From contig NZ_BPFD01000022.1 of the NCBI RefSeq assembly GCF_019655335.1, positions 1 to 57,521 of the forward strand: a DNA stretch of 57,521 nt, written 5' to 3'. Each line of letters opens with the position of its first letter. Position 1 is the stretch's first letter. Position numbers and translations under genes: made by a program. Of this stretch, positions 36,690 to 46,346 are shown in pieces. The DNA comes from Shewanella hafniensis (lineage in GTDB: Bacteria > Pseudomonadota > Gammaproteobacteria > Enterobacterales > Shewanellaceae). The notes below the pieces were generated by a model, which was not told where the DNA came from, made no database searches, and saw only the letters and a program-made list of their open reading frames with translations.

Positions 36690-36992
36690 TTACTCTTCGT
36701 CGAAATCATCTTCATCAAGATCTTCGGCATCAGTTGCCGCTTCAGCCGCTAATGCAGCGGCTAATTTTGCTTTAGCTTGTTTCTCTGAACGACGTTTATT
36801 GCGCTCAGTTAACGTGCCTAAAAACACTTGTAATTCAGTTAAGCCCCAAGCTTGCGCTTCGGCTTCAGTCGCAAAGCCATCGTGGCTCTTAGACACAACT
36901 GTTTTAGTTGATGTCATGCGACGAGTGATTTCAGTTTTCCAACCGTTGTCGCCCTGTGTCACGCGAAAATCGTATTTTTTGCCCTTGCTCAT
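36690..36992 (-). CDS. Small basic-acidic protein, DUF3622 type
   Basis: The 100-residue protein begins MSKGKKYDFRVTQGDNGWKTEITRRMTSTKTVVSKS, followed by GFATEAEAQAWGLTELQVFL. This matches the DUF3622 group of short gammaproteobacterial proteins. The second half is a charged helix (RNKRRSEKQAKAKLAAALAAE), and the last 15 residues are almost all acidic. Function is unknown. AGGAAATAGAGC precedes the ATG. Confidence 0.75.
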   Translation of the reverse strand: MSKGKKYDFRVTQGDNGWKTEITRRMTSTKTVVSKSHDGFATEAEAQAWGLTELQVFLGTLTERNKRRSEKQAKAKLAAALAAEAATDAEDLDEDDFDEE

Positions 36993-37362
36993 TCTGCTCT
37001 ATTTCCTAAATGATGCTTGTCACGTTTGTCTTATCAAGCGAACCAAACGCTCATCATAAAACAAAAGGAGCGCAGTGTACTTGATTTCGGCCCAGAAAGA
37101 TCGCCCAGATGAAAATATTCATGCCAGTTTCATCGACTCGCTCAGTGGAGTCAATGCTCACCTCTAAAGCAACACTGTGCATATATCCCGACCGTCCTCT
37201 GTCTAAGGCAGTTTATCGCAAGCTAGCGTGCCTTAGATAATAGTCGTGCAAACGGTATATATTCTTGTTTATGTCATACAAATAGGCTTTTTCAGTCACA
37301 TTAACACTTTAGAGTTTCTGATTAATATTAATAATTTACATCATTACTCATAGGTAAATCTG
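36993..37362. other. Non-coding gap between divergent genes
   Basis: The 370 bases hold no gene I can support. The only pattern noted is ATGTCAT at 37271-37277 and CAGTCAC at 37293-37299, which are 22 bases apart and resemble PHO-box half-sites before the glycerophosphodiesterase gene. The middle unit does not match, so this is weak. Confidence 0.35.
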
Positions 37363-38640
37363 ATGAAACTACGCCCTATTTCGTCGCTCTCACTCGTCCT
37401 GTTAATTGCCACGAGCGCTTTATTAGCCGGTTGCAATAATGACGATGATAACGCCGCAGTCACGCCACCCACCAGCAAACCCGTTCCTGCTCAAGTGGGA
37501 GAAAGACCCTTATTCCTCGTACGTCAGATGCAAGACAGCACACTTAAAACCCGCTTAGAACAATGCACCACTGACAATTTTTATCGCAGCGAATTTTCCA
37601 TAGGTCACCGTGGCGCGCCAATGAAATTCCCTGAGCATACAAAGGAATCCTACCAAGCGGCTATCGATTCTGGCGCAGGCATAGTCGAGTGTGATGTCAC
37701 CTTCACCGCCGATAAAGTTTTAGTTTGCCGCCACTCACAGTGCGATCTTGCCAGCACGACCAACATTTTAGCCATACCCGAACTTGCCAATAAATGTTCA
37801 AGCACATTCACTCCTGCTGATGCCGCCAATGGCGTCAGCGCATCGGCAACCTGTTGCACTAGCGATATCACCCTTGCCGAATTTAAAACTCTCAAGGGTA
37901 AGATGGAAGGCAACAATCCGAAAGCGACCACTGCGGCCGAATTCATCAATGGCACCCCAAGCTGGCGCACCGATCTTTATGCTGGCAATGGCACCTTGAT
38001 GACCCACGCTGAAAGTATTGAAATGTTTAAAAAAGCCGGCGTGAAAATGACGCCTGAGCTAAAAGCGGCCAGCGTATCTATGCCTTTCGATGGTTTTACT
38101 CAGCAGGATTACACGCAAAAAATGTTGGATGAATACACGGCGGCGGGCGTCGATGCTTCGCAAGTATTCCCCCAGTCATTTATTTTGGATGACATCAAAT
38201 ATTGGGTCGCCAACGCACCTGAATTTGCGAAGCAAGCCGTGTTTCTCGATGACAGATACGATTATAACAGCGCCTTTGATCCGCAGAACTCTGCCACTTG
38301 GTCACCATCAATGGCGGATTTAAAGACCCAAGGCGTCGAAATTATTGCGCCGCCACTCTGGGTATTAGTCGCCTTAGATGCGGATAAGAAAATCATTCCT
38401 TCGGAATACGCTAAGGCCGCTAAAGGCGCTGGGCTTAAGATCATCACTTGGTCGCTAGAACGTTCTGGTTTATTAAAAAATGGCGGCGGCTTTTACTATC
38501 AAAGCATTACCGAAGCGATAGATAACGAAGGCGATACCTTTAAATTACTTGATGTACTGGCGAAAGATGTTGGCGTGATTGGAGTGTTCTCCGACTGGCC
38601 CGCCACAGTGACTTACTATGCTAACTGTATGGATTTATAA
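37363..38640 (+). CDS. Glycerophosphodiester phosphodiesterase, lipoprotein
   Basis: A lipoprotein signal ends [12 protein letters not shown]. The catalytic domain is of the GDPD TIM-barrel type: [39 protein letters not shown] starts it, with HRG, E..T and ECDV motifs, then VCRHSQCDL with the second His. The C-terminal part, with ITWSLERSG and [10 protein letters not shown], completes it. The enzyme releases glycerol-3-phosphate from phospholipid head groups outside the cytoplasm. A long cysteine-bearing insert ([15 protein letters not shown]) is unusual for short GDPDs but found in fungal-like longer forms. Length is 425. Confidence 0.9.
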   Translation: MKLRPISSLSLVLLIATSALLAGCNNDDDNAAVTPPTSKPVPAQVGERPLFLVRQMQDSTLKTRLEQCTTDNFYRSEFSIGHRGAPMKFPEHTKESYQAAIDSGAGIVECDVTFTADKVLVCRHSQCDLASTTNILAIPELANKCSSTFTPADAANGVSASATCCTSDITLAEFKTLKGKMEGNNPKATTAAEFINGTPSWRTDLYAGNGTLMTHAESIEMFKKAGVKMTPELKAASVSMPFDGFTQQDYTQKMLDEYTAAGVDASQVFPQSFILDDIKYWVANAPEFAKQAVFLDDRYDYNSAFDPQNSATWSPSMADLKTQGVEIIAPPLWVLVALDADKKIIPSEYAKAAKGAGLKIITWSLERSGLLKNGGGFYYQSITEAIDNEGDTFKLLDVLAKDVGVIGVFSDWPATVTYYANCMDL

Positions 38641-38654
38641 GTCATCGATATAGA

Positions 38655-38697
38655 AAAAAAAATGCGTTAACGATTCATCGTTAACGCATTTTTTTAT
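38655..38697. terminator. Two-way terminator
   Basis: The stem AATGCGTTAACGA / TCGTTAACGCATT is flanked by eight A on the left and seven T on the right. It serves both convergent neighbours. Confidence 0.93.
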
Positions 38698-38726
38698 TGC
38701 GAAAATAATCTATATCTCGCCGCGAG

Positions 38727-39293
38727 CTATTTAAACAGGTGCTGGATATTCTTTAAATCGCCCTTACCTTCGGCAATTTCTTCAGGCGTTAAACCTGTGA
38801 CTTCGTGCGGGAAAACTAACCAGTCTTCAGAGGCATGAATGTAATAGTCGGGTTTTAAAGGCACTGCGGTATTTTTTGGCTTGTAATAAGGGCAAGCGAT
38901 ACGGATATCGGTTGGCATATTTAGGCGCATCAGTTGGCTGAGTTTTTCTTTTAATGCATGAATACTACGGCCAGAGTCAAACACGTCATCCACAATCAAC
39001 AAACCGTCACTCGCGTTCGCATTTTCAACGATGTAATGCAGGCCATGCACTTTGATTTCTTTGCTTTGTTTGTCGGTGCCAATCCCATAATAAGAAGAGG
39101 TACGCACGGCAATGTGATCGGTTTCAACTTGTTTAAAATCGAAAAACTCCTGTACCGCGATCCCGATTGGAGCACCACCACGCCAAATACCCACGATAAA
39201 TTGCGGACGAAAGCCACTCTCATACACTTGCGAAGCTAATAAAAATGAATCTTCCAGCAATTGCTGCGCGGTAACAAAATACTTTTCTGACAT
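38727..39293 (-). CDS. Purine (hypoxanthine-type) phosphoribosyltransferase
   Basis: The 188-residue enzyme is a type I phosphoribosyltransferase. The PRPP loop is LLIVDDVFDSGRSI, and the N-terminal FIVGIWRGGAPIGIAVQEFF holds the pyrophosphate loop. The C-terminal PDYYIHASEDWLVFPHEV is where the base binds. It should salvage hypoxanthine or guanine from PRPP to the nucleotide. I judge the hypoxanthine/xanthine type most likely, but the hood is too short to name the substrate surely. Confidence 0.85.
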   Translation of the reverse strand: MSEKYFVTAQQLLEDSFLLASQVYESGFRPQFIVGIWRGGAPIGIAVQEFFDFKQVETDHIAVRTSSYYGIGTDKQSKEIKVHGLHYIVENANASDGLLIVDDVFDSGRSIHALKEKLSQLMRLNMPTDIRIACPYYKPKNTAVPLKPDYYIHASEDWLVFPHEVTGLTPEEIAEGKGDLKNIQHLFK

Positions 39294-39530
39294 GACACAG
39301 TCCCCATCACATTGATTTTATTCTTAGGTCGTTAAAGCTTATGACCCCTGTAAGGTCTGTTCGGCGGGTAAAGGTTCCCAAAACACTAGAACAGCTTTGC
39401 CTTAGCAAGTGTAGGCAGCCGCCGAATTTTGGGAGCGAATTTTATACCAAAAAAATGCGATGTGCTGCAGTAATAGTAAGAACTTGCGTGACAACAGACA
39501 TTTATTTTGCCTTTTAAAGCCAAAAGCAAC

Positions 39531-39554
39531 AAAAAGGCCACCCTAAGGTGGCCG
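39531..39554 (-). terminator. Terminator of phoD
   Basis: The stem AAGGCCACC / GGTGGCC reads on the minus strand into TTTTTGTTG. Confidence 0.75.
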
Positions 39555-39577
39555 ATAAACAAGCGAACAATACCGCA

Positions 39578-41344
39578 TTAAACGATAGGCGTAATCACAT
39601 GCTCGCCTACTTTTGTCTTAGCGCTATAACCACGGGCCGTTGCGACTTGGAAATCCTTCGACAAAATGGTATCCACATAATGCCAGTCGCTGCGCACCTC
39701 ATCAGCGGTAAAGGTGAGCGTCATAAAGCCTCGGTCTTTTAAGTTAGCGTACTTAAGATCTGGCACTAACTCGACGATTGCCGCCTCGGTCGCGGGGATC
39801 TGTTCCGCTGGCAGATTCAAGTAATATTCAAGGCCTGGCGATGATACTGAGCTAGTCGCAAACTCAACACCCACAGTATCGCCTTGCACGTCTTTAAGCT
39901 CGTTTGCCCATGCATTATGGGTGTCACCCGCGATCACAACTAGGTTGAGATTTTTCGATTTAGCCGTACCTAAAATCACTTCACGCTCATAGGCATAACC
40001 ATCCCAAGCATCTAAGTTGTACGGGATTGCAGGTAATTGCAGCAGTCCGATAACTTCTGGCGTGAGTAAGACTTGATTGGCTTGAAGATATTGCAACTCT
40101 TGGGCAGTAAGCGTGGGATCATTTGCCGCCGCACGGGCCGCTAACTTAGCTAAAGCCCCTAACATGGCAAATTGAGGAATGCTCATCTGCTGAGTGGCAA
40201 TCGCCGCAGGCAATGACATCTTACCCATTAATACCTGCTGTCCTAGTACTTGCCACTTGCCTGTCGACTGTAGCAATGTGCCCTGCAGCCATAATAATTG
40301 CGTCAACCCCAGCATAGTGCGAGTGGTCGAAGTGACATCGGCAAGGAAACGCTCACCCGCAAACGAGCCCGTGGTAGGGTCCATATAATCGGCATAATCG
40401 AGCTGTTTATCACGGGCTAATACGCGAGTATCCAGCATATGCAGATCGACGAGATTGCCGTAACTGAAGCTGCGGTAAATCTCTTCATGGTTCCCTTCAC
40501 GCCATGGGCGAATCGGCAACCACTCGAAATAAGCTTGTAGTGCCGCTTCTTTACGAACGGCAAAATCCCCTTCGCCTTCGTTGTGATTCTCGGCACTATC
40601 ACGCCAAGTATCATTGGCCACTTCATGATCATCCCACACTGTAATAAAAGGCACTTTCGCGTGTAACTTTTGCAGACTCGCATCGGTATGGTACTGACCA
40701 TGGCGAGTGCGGTAATCACTCAACGTCAGCAACTCATTGGCGGGTAACACTTCACGGCCCAATTCGGCAGCATGCTCACTGGCATAACCACCGCGGGCAT
40801 ATTCATAGATGTAATCGCCTAAATGCACCACAGCATCTAAATCATCCTGCGCCGCCGCTAACTCATAGACGTTAAAATAACCGGCAGGAAAGTTAGCACA
40901 GGACATCACGGCTAATTTGACTGAGCTTACGTCACCCTCAGGCAGAGTGCGGGTTTTACCCACAATAGAGGTTTTATCACCCGTCATAAAGCGATAAAAG
41001 TAGGTTTGCCCGGCACGTAAACCACGGGCATCAATCTTAACCGTGTAGTCACGGCTCGCATTAGTGACAGTCTCACCTGTGGTCACTAATTGACTAAAGG
41101 CCGCATCGCTTGCCACTTGCCAACTCACTTTTACATCGCCCTCAGACTCAGGCGTGACACGGGTCCAGAGGATCACAGCATCGACTGCCGGATCGCCACT
41201 GGCAATCCCATGTAAAAATTGCGCGGGTACAGAATTATCATCATTACTATCACTACAGCCCATCAAGCCGTAAGAGATCACAGCAACACCAACACCTTTG
41301 GCCGACATAGCCAAAAAATCACGACGAGTTACGGTACGATTCAT
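39578..41344 (-). CDS. phoD: Alkaline phosphatase D (PhoD) family, Tat-exported lipoprotein
   Basis: The N-terminus has a twin-arginine signal (TVTRRDFLAMSAKGVGVAVI) ending in a lipobox-like LMGC. The PhoD-type domain follows: HGIASGDPAVDAVILWTRVTP (N-terminal PhoD domain), then VMSCANFPAGYFNVYELAA, VHLGDYIYEYARGGY, FITVWDDHEVANDTW and VVIAGDTHNAW. These are the metal-binding and catalytic blocks. It hydrolyses phosphomono- or diesters outside the inner membrane. AAGGAAT precedes the ATG. PHO-box-like repeats lie upstream. Confidence 0.95.
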   Translation of the reverse strand: MNRTVTRRDFLAMSAKGVGVAVISYGLMGCSDSNDDNSVPAQFLHGIASGDPAVDAVILWTRVTPESEGDVKVSWQVASDAAFSQLVTTGETVTNASRDYTVKIDARGLRAGQTYFYRFMTGDKTSIVGKTRTLPEGDVSSVKLAVMSCANFPAGYFNVYELAAAQDDLDAVVHLGDYIYEYARGGYASEHAAELGREVLPANELLTLSDYRTRHGQYHTDASLQKLHAKVPFITVWDDHEVANDTWRDSAENHNEGEGDFAVRKEAALQAYFEWLPIRPWREGNHEEIYRSFSYGNLVDLHMLDTRVLARDKQLDYADYMDPTTGSFAGERFLADVTSTTRTMLGLTQLLWLQGTLLQSTGKWQVLGQQVLMGKMSLPAAIATQQMSIPQFAMLGALAKLAARAAANDPTLTAQELQYLQANQVLLTPEVIGLLQLPAIPYNLDAWDGYAYEREVILGTAKSKNLNLVVIAGDTHNAWANELKDVQGDTVGVEFATSSVSSPGLEYYLNLPAEQIPATEAAIVELVPDLKYANLKDRGFMTLTFTADEVRSDWHYVDTILSKDFQVATARGYSAKTKVGEHVITPIV

Positions 41345-41414
41345 TATTATTATTCCTTGTTAGAAAAGGCTTCACTGGTATGAGGTCTAATAAGACCACG
41401 ATTGTGAGATATCA

Positions 41415-41443
41415 CTGTTACATATTTGTGACATCTTTGTCAG
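41415..41443. promoter_or_regulatory. PHO-box-like direct repeats
   Basis: Three 7-mers, CTGTTAC, TTGTGAC and TTGTCAG, are spaced exactly 11 bases apart. This is the PhoB pattern of 7-mers with 4-base spacers. They lie between phoD (start 41344) and the CBS gene (start 41600). Their reading direction points toward the CBS gene, which leaves the target gene uncertain. An FNR-like ATGAT-N4-ATCAA is next to them at 41450-41463. Confidence 0.5.
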
Positions 41444-41599
41444 CCTTTTATGATATCTATCAATTCAAACACTTATACTGGATAGCGTACTTTATTTGTG
41501 CAGGACTGGCGTAGCTTACAGAGAAGCTGCTAACATCGGTGCAGGCTAACGCAGCGTGTGAAATGCACGCCTAAGAATGGCAAGAAAAGGAATTTAACA

Positions 41600-42025
41600 A
41601 TGAAAGTCAGCGATATTATGAGTGATCAAGTCATCTGCATCAGCGATGGCGCCAGTTTAAAAGATGCCCACCATCTGATGCAAACCCGTGGCGTACGCCA
41701 CTTACCTGTGATTTCTGAAATTGATGGCACCCTCGTTGGCGTACTCACCCATAAAAAGATGATCGCCAGCGTGATGACTATGTTGAATAAATACGGCCAA
41801 GGCGCGCTCGATCGTAAGGAGCGATACACGCCGATCACAACCGTGATGGACCAAGACTTTCAGCATCTTACCGCCGACGAGCCCTTAACTGTGGTGGTGG
41901 AATATTTTATCGAAAACAAACTCGGCTGCTTGCCCGTTGTCGATGTTGATAAAAAGGTACTCGGTATCGTCACTTCATCGGACTTTATTAAGCTGTGCCG
42001 TACTCTGCTGCAACAGCAAAGTTAA
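41600..42025 (+). CDS. CBS-domain protein
   Basis: The 141-residue protein consists of two CBS motifs: VSDIMSDQVICISDGASLKDAHHLMQTRGVRHLPVI, and the second around ITTVMDQDFQHLTADEPLTVVVEYFIENKLGCLPVV. This makes one Bateman module, which usually binds adenine nucleotides and acts as an energy or ligand sensor. No other domain is fused. ATG 41600 is preferred (AAGGA upstream) over an in-frame GTG at 41558. Confidence 0.88.
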   Translation: MKVSDIMSDQVICISDGASLKDAHHLMQTRGVRHLPVISEIDGTLVGVLTHKKMIASVMTMLNKYGQGALDRKERYTPITTVMDQDFQHLTADEPLTVVVEYFIENKLGCLPVVDVDKKVLGIVTSSDFIKLCRTLLQQQS

Positions 42026-42084
42026 GCTTATCGAGCAAAAAGCGCGGCCAATATTTGCTGCGCTTCCCATTCATCTCACCAAAA

Positions 42085-43446
42085 CTACACTGCAGTCGCA
42101 GGCGGTATTCGAGTAAAACGCTGCCAGCGGCACGAGCGCCAGCGATACACCATAATCAGGCCGCGGATCCATTCATCTGCCGCAACGGCAAGCCATGCTG
42201 CAAGCACGCCGTAACCTAAATGCAAGCCAAAGAACCATGCCAATAGCACGCCAATGCCCCACATGCTAAAGAGGCCAACCCGCACAGGGAACGCCACATC
42301 ACCCGCGCCTTTTAATGCCGAAATAATCACCAGATTAAACACCCGCCCCGTTTCGAGCGCGATTGAACCTGTAAGCAATAACGCCGTCAGTTGAATGACT
42401 TCTTCGTTCTCACTTAGCCAGCCAACAATAATGAATCGCTGCCAGTAGAATACTAAGACGATACCAAGGGAAACCATAAAGCCCACTAGACAGTAACGCT
42501 GCACCCGAGTGGTGATTTCATCGAACCATTGTTTGCCGACATAGTATCCGGTCTGAATTTGCGTCGCCTGCCCGAGCGCCACCGCAAAACAATAAATAAA
42601 CCGGCTGATGTTTAGCCCATAGGTATAAGCCGTAAGCGATAACGTCCCCATCTGACTGATAAAATAGATGATGGTCATCTGCGCTACATTGTAAGACAGC
42701 ATCTCGCCAGCGTTGAGCAGACCGATACGCATCACGCTCCAATAAGTGCTGCGCGGCAGTAACTTAAGTCGTTGCAGTGGCAGCGGAATTTGCTTGTGCC
42801 GGATCACCATCAGCATGATACACGCGCCGATGATCTGACTGGTGACGGTGGAAATTGCCACCCCTGTTACCCCATAAACAGGCAAGCCAAAGGGAGAATA
42901 CAGGGCAATATAATTACCGATGACGTTCATCAAGCCTGTGCTTGAGGTAACTAACATGGCCGAGCGGGTAAAGCCGTAACTTCTTAAAATCGCAGCAAAA
43001 GCGATGTTCATGACCAAGCCAATGCTTAAGCTGCCGCAAATCACTAAGTAGTCATATCCAAAGCCAGCCACATCGTGTTCAAGCGCAAACAGGCCGATAA
43101 TCCCCTTAGCACCAAAGAACATAGAGGCGCCCATGATCAAGGCGAGTCCTAAGCTCAATGCGACACTTGCCACCCCGATATCAACCGCCTGTTGCGACTG
43201 GCCTGCGCCATTGTTCTGGCTAATCAAGATGCTCGCGCCTGTGCTCACCATCATGGACATAACCATCATGAAGAACATCAGCTGAGTCGTGAGTCCCACT
43301 GCCGCTACCGCGTTATCGGAATAATGGCTGAGCATAAAAATGTCGCTGATCCCAAGCAGTGATTGCAGCAAGGTCTCGACAAAAATCGGCCAAGTGAGGG
43401 CGACTATGCTCATACGTTGTTGCAATGTTTTGGGTGCTTTAGCCAC
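42085..43446 (-). CDS. MATE-family efflux transporter
   Basis: This 453-residue membrane protein has about 12 helices. Its N-half TWPIFVETLLQSLLGISDIFMLSHYSDNAVAAVGL is typical of MATE proteins, as is the second-half repeat. It likely exports a drug or metabolite in exchange for sodium or protons. A GTG start at 43446 is preferred, with AGGA seven bases upstream; the frame is open to a TTG at 43461. The convergent CBS gene ends 59 bases away, with no strong hairpin between. Confidence 0.9.
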   Translation of the reverse strand: MAKAPKTLQQRMSIVALTWPIFVETLLQSLLGISDIFMLSHYSDNAVAAVGLTTQLMFFMMVMSMMVSTGASILISQNNGAGQSQQAVDIGVASVALSLGLALIMGASMFFGAKGIIGLFALEHDVAGFGYDYLVICGSLSIGLVMNIAFAAILRSYGFTRSAMLVTSSTGLMNVIGNYIALYSPFGLPVYGVTGVAISTVTSQIIGACIMLMVIRHKQIPLPLQRLKLLPRSTYWSVMRIGLLNAGEMLSYNVAQMTIIYFISQMGTLSLTAYTYGLNISRFIYCFAVALGQATQIQTGYYVGKQWFDEITTRVQRYCLVGFMVSLGIVLVFYWQRFIIVGWLSENEEVIQLTALLLTGSIALETGRVFNLVIISALKGAGDVAFPVRVGLFSMWGIGVLLAWFFGLHLGYGVLAAWLAVAADEWIRGLIMVYRWRSCRWQRFTRIPPATAV

Positions 43447-43868
43447 GGAGAATTCCTGCAAATAGAGTACGGATAACGATGTGAGCGCTGGCTCAATGTG
43501 TCGCTCAAACGGTATCTTGGCAACCTATATTTTAGCCAAGAGACTGAAAGCAACTTTCACAAATAGACAACCTAGTGCTAACTAACACACAATCAGGCGG
43601 AAATTTAAGCGCATAAAGCCTGTCAGTCAATTTAGTTGGTAATTTTCTTACATGACACACTACAACTCAATCTGTGATCGTGAAAAAGATGCTGGCTGCA
43701 ACCGTATTCATTACTGAGTTAATGCCAAAGTTAATTTCCGCCATCATGATAAGCCCATAACAAAGCTCATAGCTGAGCATTAATCTTGGCTACCAATTCC
43801 GTTAAGCTGCCGATAAACTCTGCCCATTACAGAACAGCCGAGCGCACTGAACATTGAGGGAGTATTAA
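43447..43868. other. Non-coding gap between divergent genes
   Basis: The 422 bases before the esterase gene hold no convincing ORF, repeat or operator. A lone TGTGA half-site at about 43671 is not enough to call a CRP site. Confidence 0.4.
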
Positions 43869-44786
43869 ATGAGCCAACTCTATTTAGAAGAGGGAATTAA
43901 ACAATTGGTTAGCGAGTTTATCGCGGCGGGTTGTCCATCGGTGCGAGAGCAGACCATTGAGCAACGTAGACAAGGTTATATCGCCAGCACGGTACTCGCA
44001 GGTGAAGCGGAAGAGGTGTTCGAGGTGCGCGCAGTTTCTATCGATGGCGCAGAATTGACCCTGTTCAAACCTTCGGCAGTAAACGATTTACCCGTTGTCA
44101 TTTACTACCATGGCGGCTGTTTTGTCAGTGGCGGCGTTGAAACCCACAATCAACAACTGCGTAAACTCGCCAATGATGCTGGCGCACTGGTGATTGCCGT
44201 TCGCTATCGCCTCGCCCCAGAACATGTTTATCCCGCCGCCCACGACGATGCCTGCCATGCCGCCGAGGTCATTTATGAGCATTGCCAACAATGGGGTGGC
44301 GATAACACCAATATCACCCTGATGGGCGACAGCGCCGGCGGCCATTTAGCCCTAGTCACTTGCCTACGTTTAAAAGCCAAAGGGCAATGGTTGCCACAAA
44401 AACAAGTACTTATCTATCCAATGCTCGATGCCACCGCTAAAAGCCAAAGCTATAGCGACAATGGCGAGAAATATATTATTACCCGCGACACCTTGCTCAC
44501 TGGATTTGATCTGTATCTAGATTGGCACCCCAGAACCGATGCCGAAGCCAGCCCGCTGCGAAGCACTGACCTAGCAGGACTGCCCGAAACCCATATCATC
44601 ACAGCTGAATTTGATCCGCTCGTCGATGAAGGAGAACAGCTATTTAGGCATCTATTAGAGGCTGGCGTCAATGCCCACTGCCGCCGCTATCTTGGGGTGA
44701 TCCATGGCTTCTTTCAACTCTCGGGAGTGAGCCGTTCCGCTCGGGATGCTATGGTGCAAGTGAGCAATATAGTGAAGAGTGCTTAA
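43869..44786 (+). CDS. Alpha/beta hydrolase, hormone-sensitive-lipase type
   Basis: The oxyanion motif HGGCFVSGG and the nucleophile elbow GDSAGGHLALV mark the HSL/bacterial esterase family (HGGG becomes HGGC here). The catalytic Asp is likely in FDPLVDEGE and the His in VIHGFFQL. It probably cleaves short-chain esters in the cytoplasm; no signal peptide is seen. Length is 305, typical. GAGGGAG precedes the ATG. Confidence 0.92.
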   Translation: MSQLYLEEGIKQLVSEFIAAGCPSVREQTIEQRRQGYIASTVLAGEAEEVFEVRAVSIDGAELTLFKPSAVNDLPVVIYYHGGCFVSGGVETHNQQLRKLANDAGALVIAVRYRLAPEHVYPAAHDDACHAAEVIYEHCQQWGGDNTNITLMGDSAGGHLALVTCLRLKAKGQWLPQKQVLIYPMLDATAKSQSYSDNGEKYIITRDTLLTGFDLYLDWHPRTDAEASPLRSTDLAGLPETHIITAEFDPLVDEGEQLFRHLLEAGVNAHCRRYLGVIHGFFQLSGVSRSARDAMVQVSNIVKSA

Positions 44787-44813
44787 CGCCATCTTTGATA
44801 GTGAATTCCTACA

Positions 44814-44850
44814 TAAAAAAAGGCTTTCTATCTAGATAGAAAGCCTTTTT
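44814..44850. terminator. Two-way terminator between the esterase gene and lgt
   Basis: The perfect stem AAGGCTTTCTATC / GATAGAAAGCCTT is flanked by A- and T-runs. Confidence 0.93.
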
Positions 44851-44870
44851 AAACCGTTTGATATTCTGAC

Positions 44871-45656
44871 TTAAACGGCTTTTTTCCGATACGCCAAAAA
44901 CAACAAGACTATACCTACGGCTAAAAACGGTAAGCTGAGCAGTTGTCCCGCACTTAGCACAGATTCAGAGTAAGCCGCTTGGCTGACTTTAATCGATTCA
45001 ATCGCAATTCGCGCACTAAACACCGACACCAGAAACAGGCCAAAAATCGCGCCATGCCTTTGTTTAATCTTCGTAAATTGATACAGAGCATAAAGCACGA
45101 CAAAGATAGCCAAATAGGCAAAAGCCTCATAAAGCTGCGCCGGATGCCTTGGCAACATATCAACACGTGCAAATATAATGCCCCAAGGTTGAGTCGTTGG
45201 ATCGCCTAAAATCTCTGAGTTGGCAAAGTTCGCCATACGCACAAAAAAGCCAAAAATGGCGGTGGCGATCGCGAGTCTATCCAACAAAAACAGGAAGGGC
45301 AGCTTCACTTTGCGTTGGTAATAATACAGCGCCAGAATCGCCCCTAAACCTCCACCGTGGCTGGCGAGCCCACCTTCCCAAATCGCCAAAATCTTCAGCG
45401 GATGGGCAAAGTAATAAGCCGGATCATAAAAAATACAATGGGCCAAACGCGCGCCCACTATGATGCCAACCACACAATAAATCAGCAGATTATCAAGGGA
45501 CTCGACATCGAGATTTTCCTTGATATAAATCCGCTTCATCACCTGAAAACCGGCAGTGATGGCAACAGCAAACAAAACTCCATACCAATGTATTTTTAGT
45601 CCCATAAACGAGATTAATACAGGATCGAGCTCCCACACTAAGTGTTCCAAATTCAA
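44871..45656 (-). CDS. lgt: Prolipoprotein diacylglyceryl transferase, Bacteroidetes-like type
   Basis: Lgt transfers diacylglycerol to the lipobox Cys of lipoproteins. Seven hydrophobic segments are present, with the motifs GARLAHCIFYDPAYY, EGGLASHGGGLGAI and VRMANFANSEILGDPT, then HPAQLYEA. The usual proteobacterial signature is closer to GRIGNFINGELWG. The NSEI.GDPT/PRHPAQLYEA form recalls Bacteroidetes enzymes, as does the short length of 261. A second, standard lgt is likely elsewhere in the genome. Both TTG 45656 and TTG 45650 are possible starts; the AGGAG spacing slightly favours the second. Confidence 0.9.
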   Translation of the reverse strand: MNLEHLVWELDPVLISFMGLKIHWYGVLFAVAITAGFQVMKRIYIKENLDVESLDNLLIYCVVGIIVGARLAHCIFYDPAYYFAHPLKILAIWEGGLASHGGGLGAILALYYYQRKVKLPFLFLLDRLAIATAIFGFFVRMANFANSEILGDPTTQPWGIIFARVDMLPRHPAQLYEAFAYLAIFVVLYALYQFTKIKQRHGAIFGLFLVSVFSARIAIESIKVSQAAYSESVLSAGQLLSLPFLAVGIVLLFLAYRKKAV

Positions 45657-45875
45657 TTACTCCTAACACTTGGTACATAGAGATACGCCAAAAAGCCTGT
45701 TTTACGTGGTTAAACGCCAATAGACAAGCCTTGTCGCGGGGATATCTTACTATTGAGCCAAATTTAACGACACTGAGTAGCGCCGAATTAGCAGAATGAT
45801 GCAATTTCGACCGAATCGAACTCTCACTCATTAATGGGTTAATTCACGCACTAATGGACGCGCTTTTTTACACCA

Positions 45876-46346
45876 CTAGCGGCTCAGACGTTTGATGATT
45901 TCGCTGTGCTGTGGATAGTGGGCTAGTAACGTTTTTTGGCTAAATAGCTCGAAATCATCGAAGGTAAAACCGGGGGACACCATGCAGCCCACGAGCGAAA
46001 AACCGGGTTGATTCATGGCTGAACCAAAGATACAGCCCTTAGGGACTAAAAACTGTGGTCGCTCACCCGCCGCTAAATTAAGCCCTAATTGCGCCGTGGT
46101 TAACACGCCATCAGGGTCAATCATATAAATGGTGAGCGATTGCCCTGCATGGAAGTACCACATTTCATCGGCGGTTAGTCGGTGAAAGTGGGAAACCTCC
46201 CCCGTGCGCAGTAAAAAATAGATACTGCTCCATAATGCCCGAGTCTGATCAAACGGCGTTTCAGAACGATAGGATGAGCGGTAATAGCCGCCCTCAACAT
46301 GCTGTTCTAGCGCTAAATGTTCAATAAAATCATCGGCAGTGTGCAT
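45876..46346 (-). CDS. Cupin, DUF985 family
   Basis: The 156-residue protein has the DUF985 cupin pattern: LEQHVEGGYYRSSYRSE, then SSIYFLLRTGEVSHFHRLTADEMWYFHAGQSLTIYMI, then GSAMNQPGFSLVGCMVSPGFTFDDFEL. The H-x-H and later E are the usual cupin metal ligands. Substrate unknown. AGGGA precedes the ATG. Confidence 0.88.
   Translation of the reverse strand: MHTADDFIEHLALEQHVEGGYYRSSYRSETPFDQTRALWSSIYFLLRTGEVSHFHRLTADEMWYFHAGQSLTIYMIDPDGVLTTAQLGLNLAAGERPQFLVPKGCIFGSAMNQPGFSLVGCMVSPGFTFDDFELFSQKTLLAHYPQHSEIIKRLSR

Noticed and set aside
43665..43690. CRP-like half-site TGTGATCGTGA
   Set aside because: Only the left half matches; the expected TCACA is absent.
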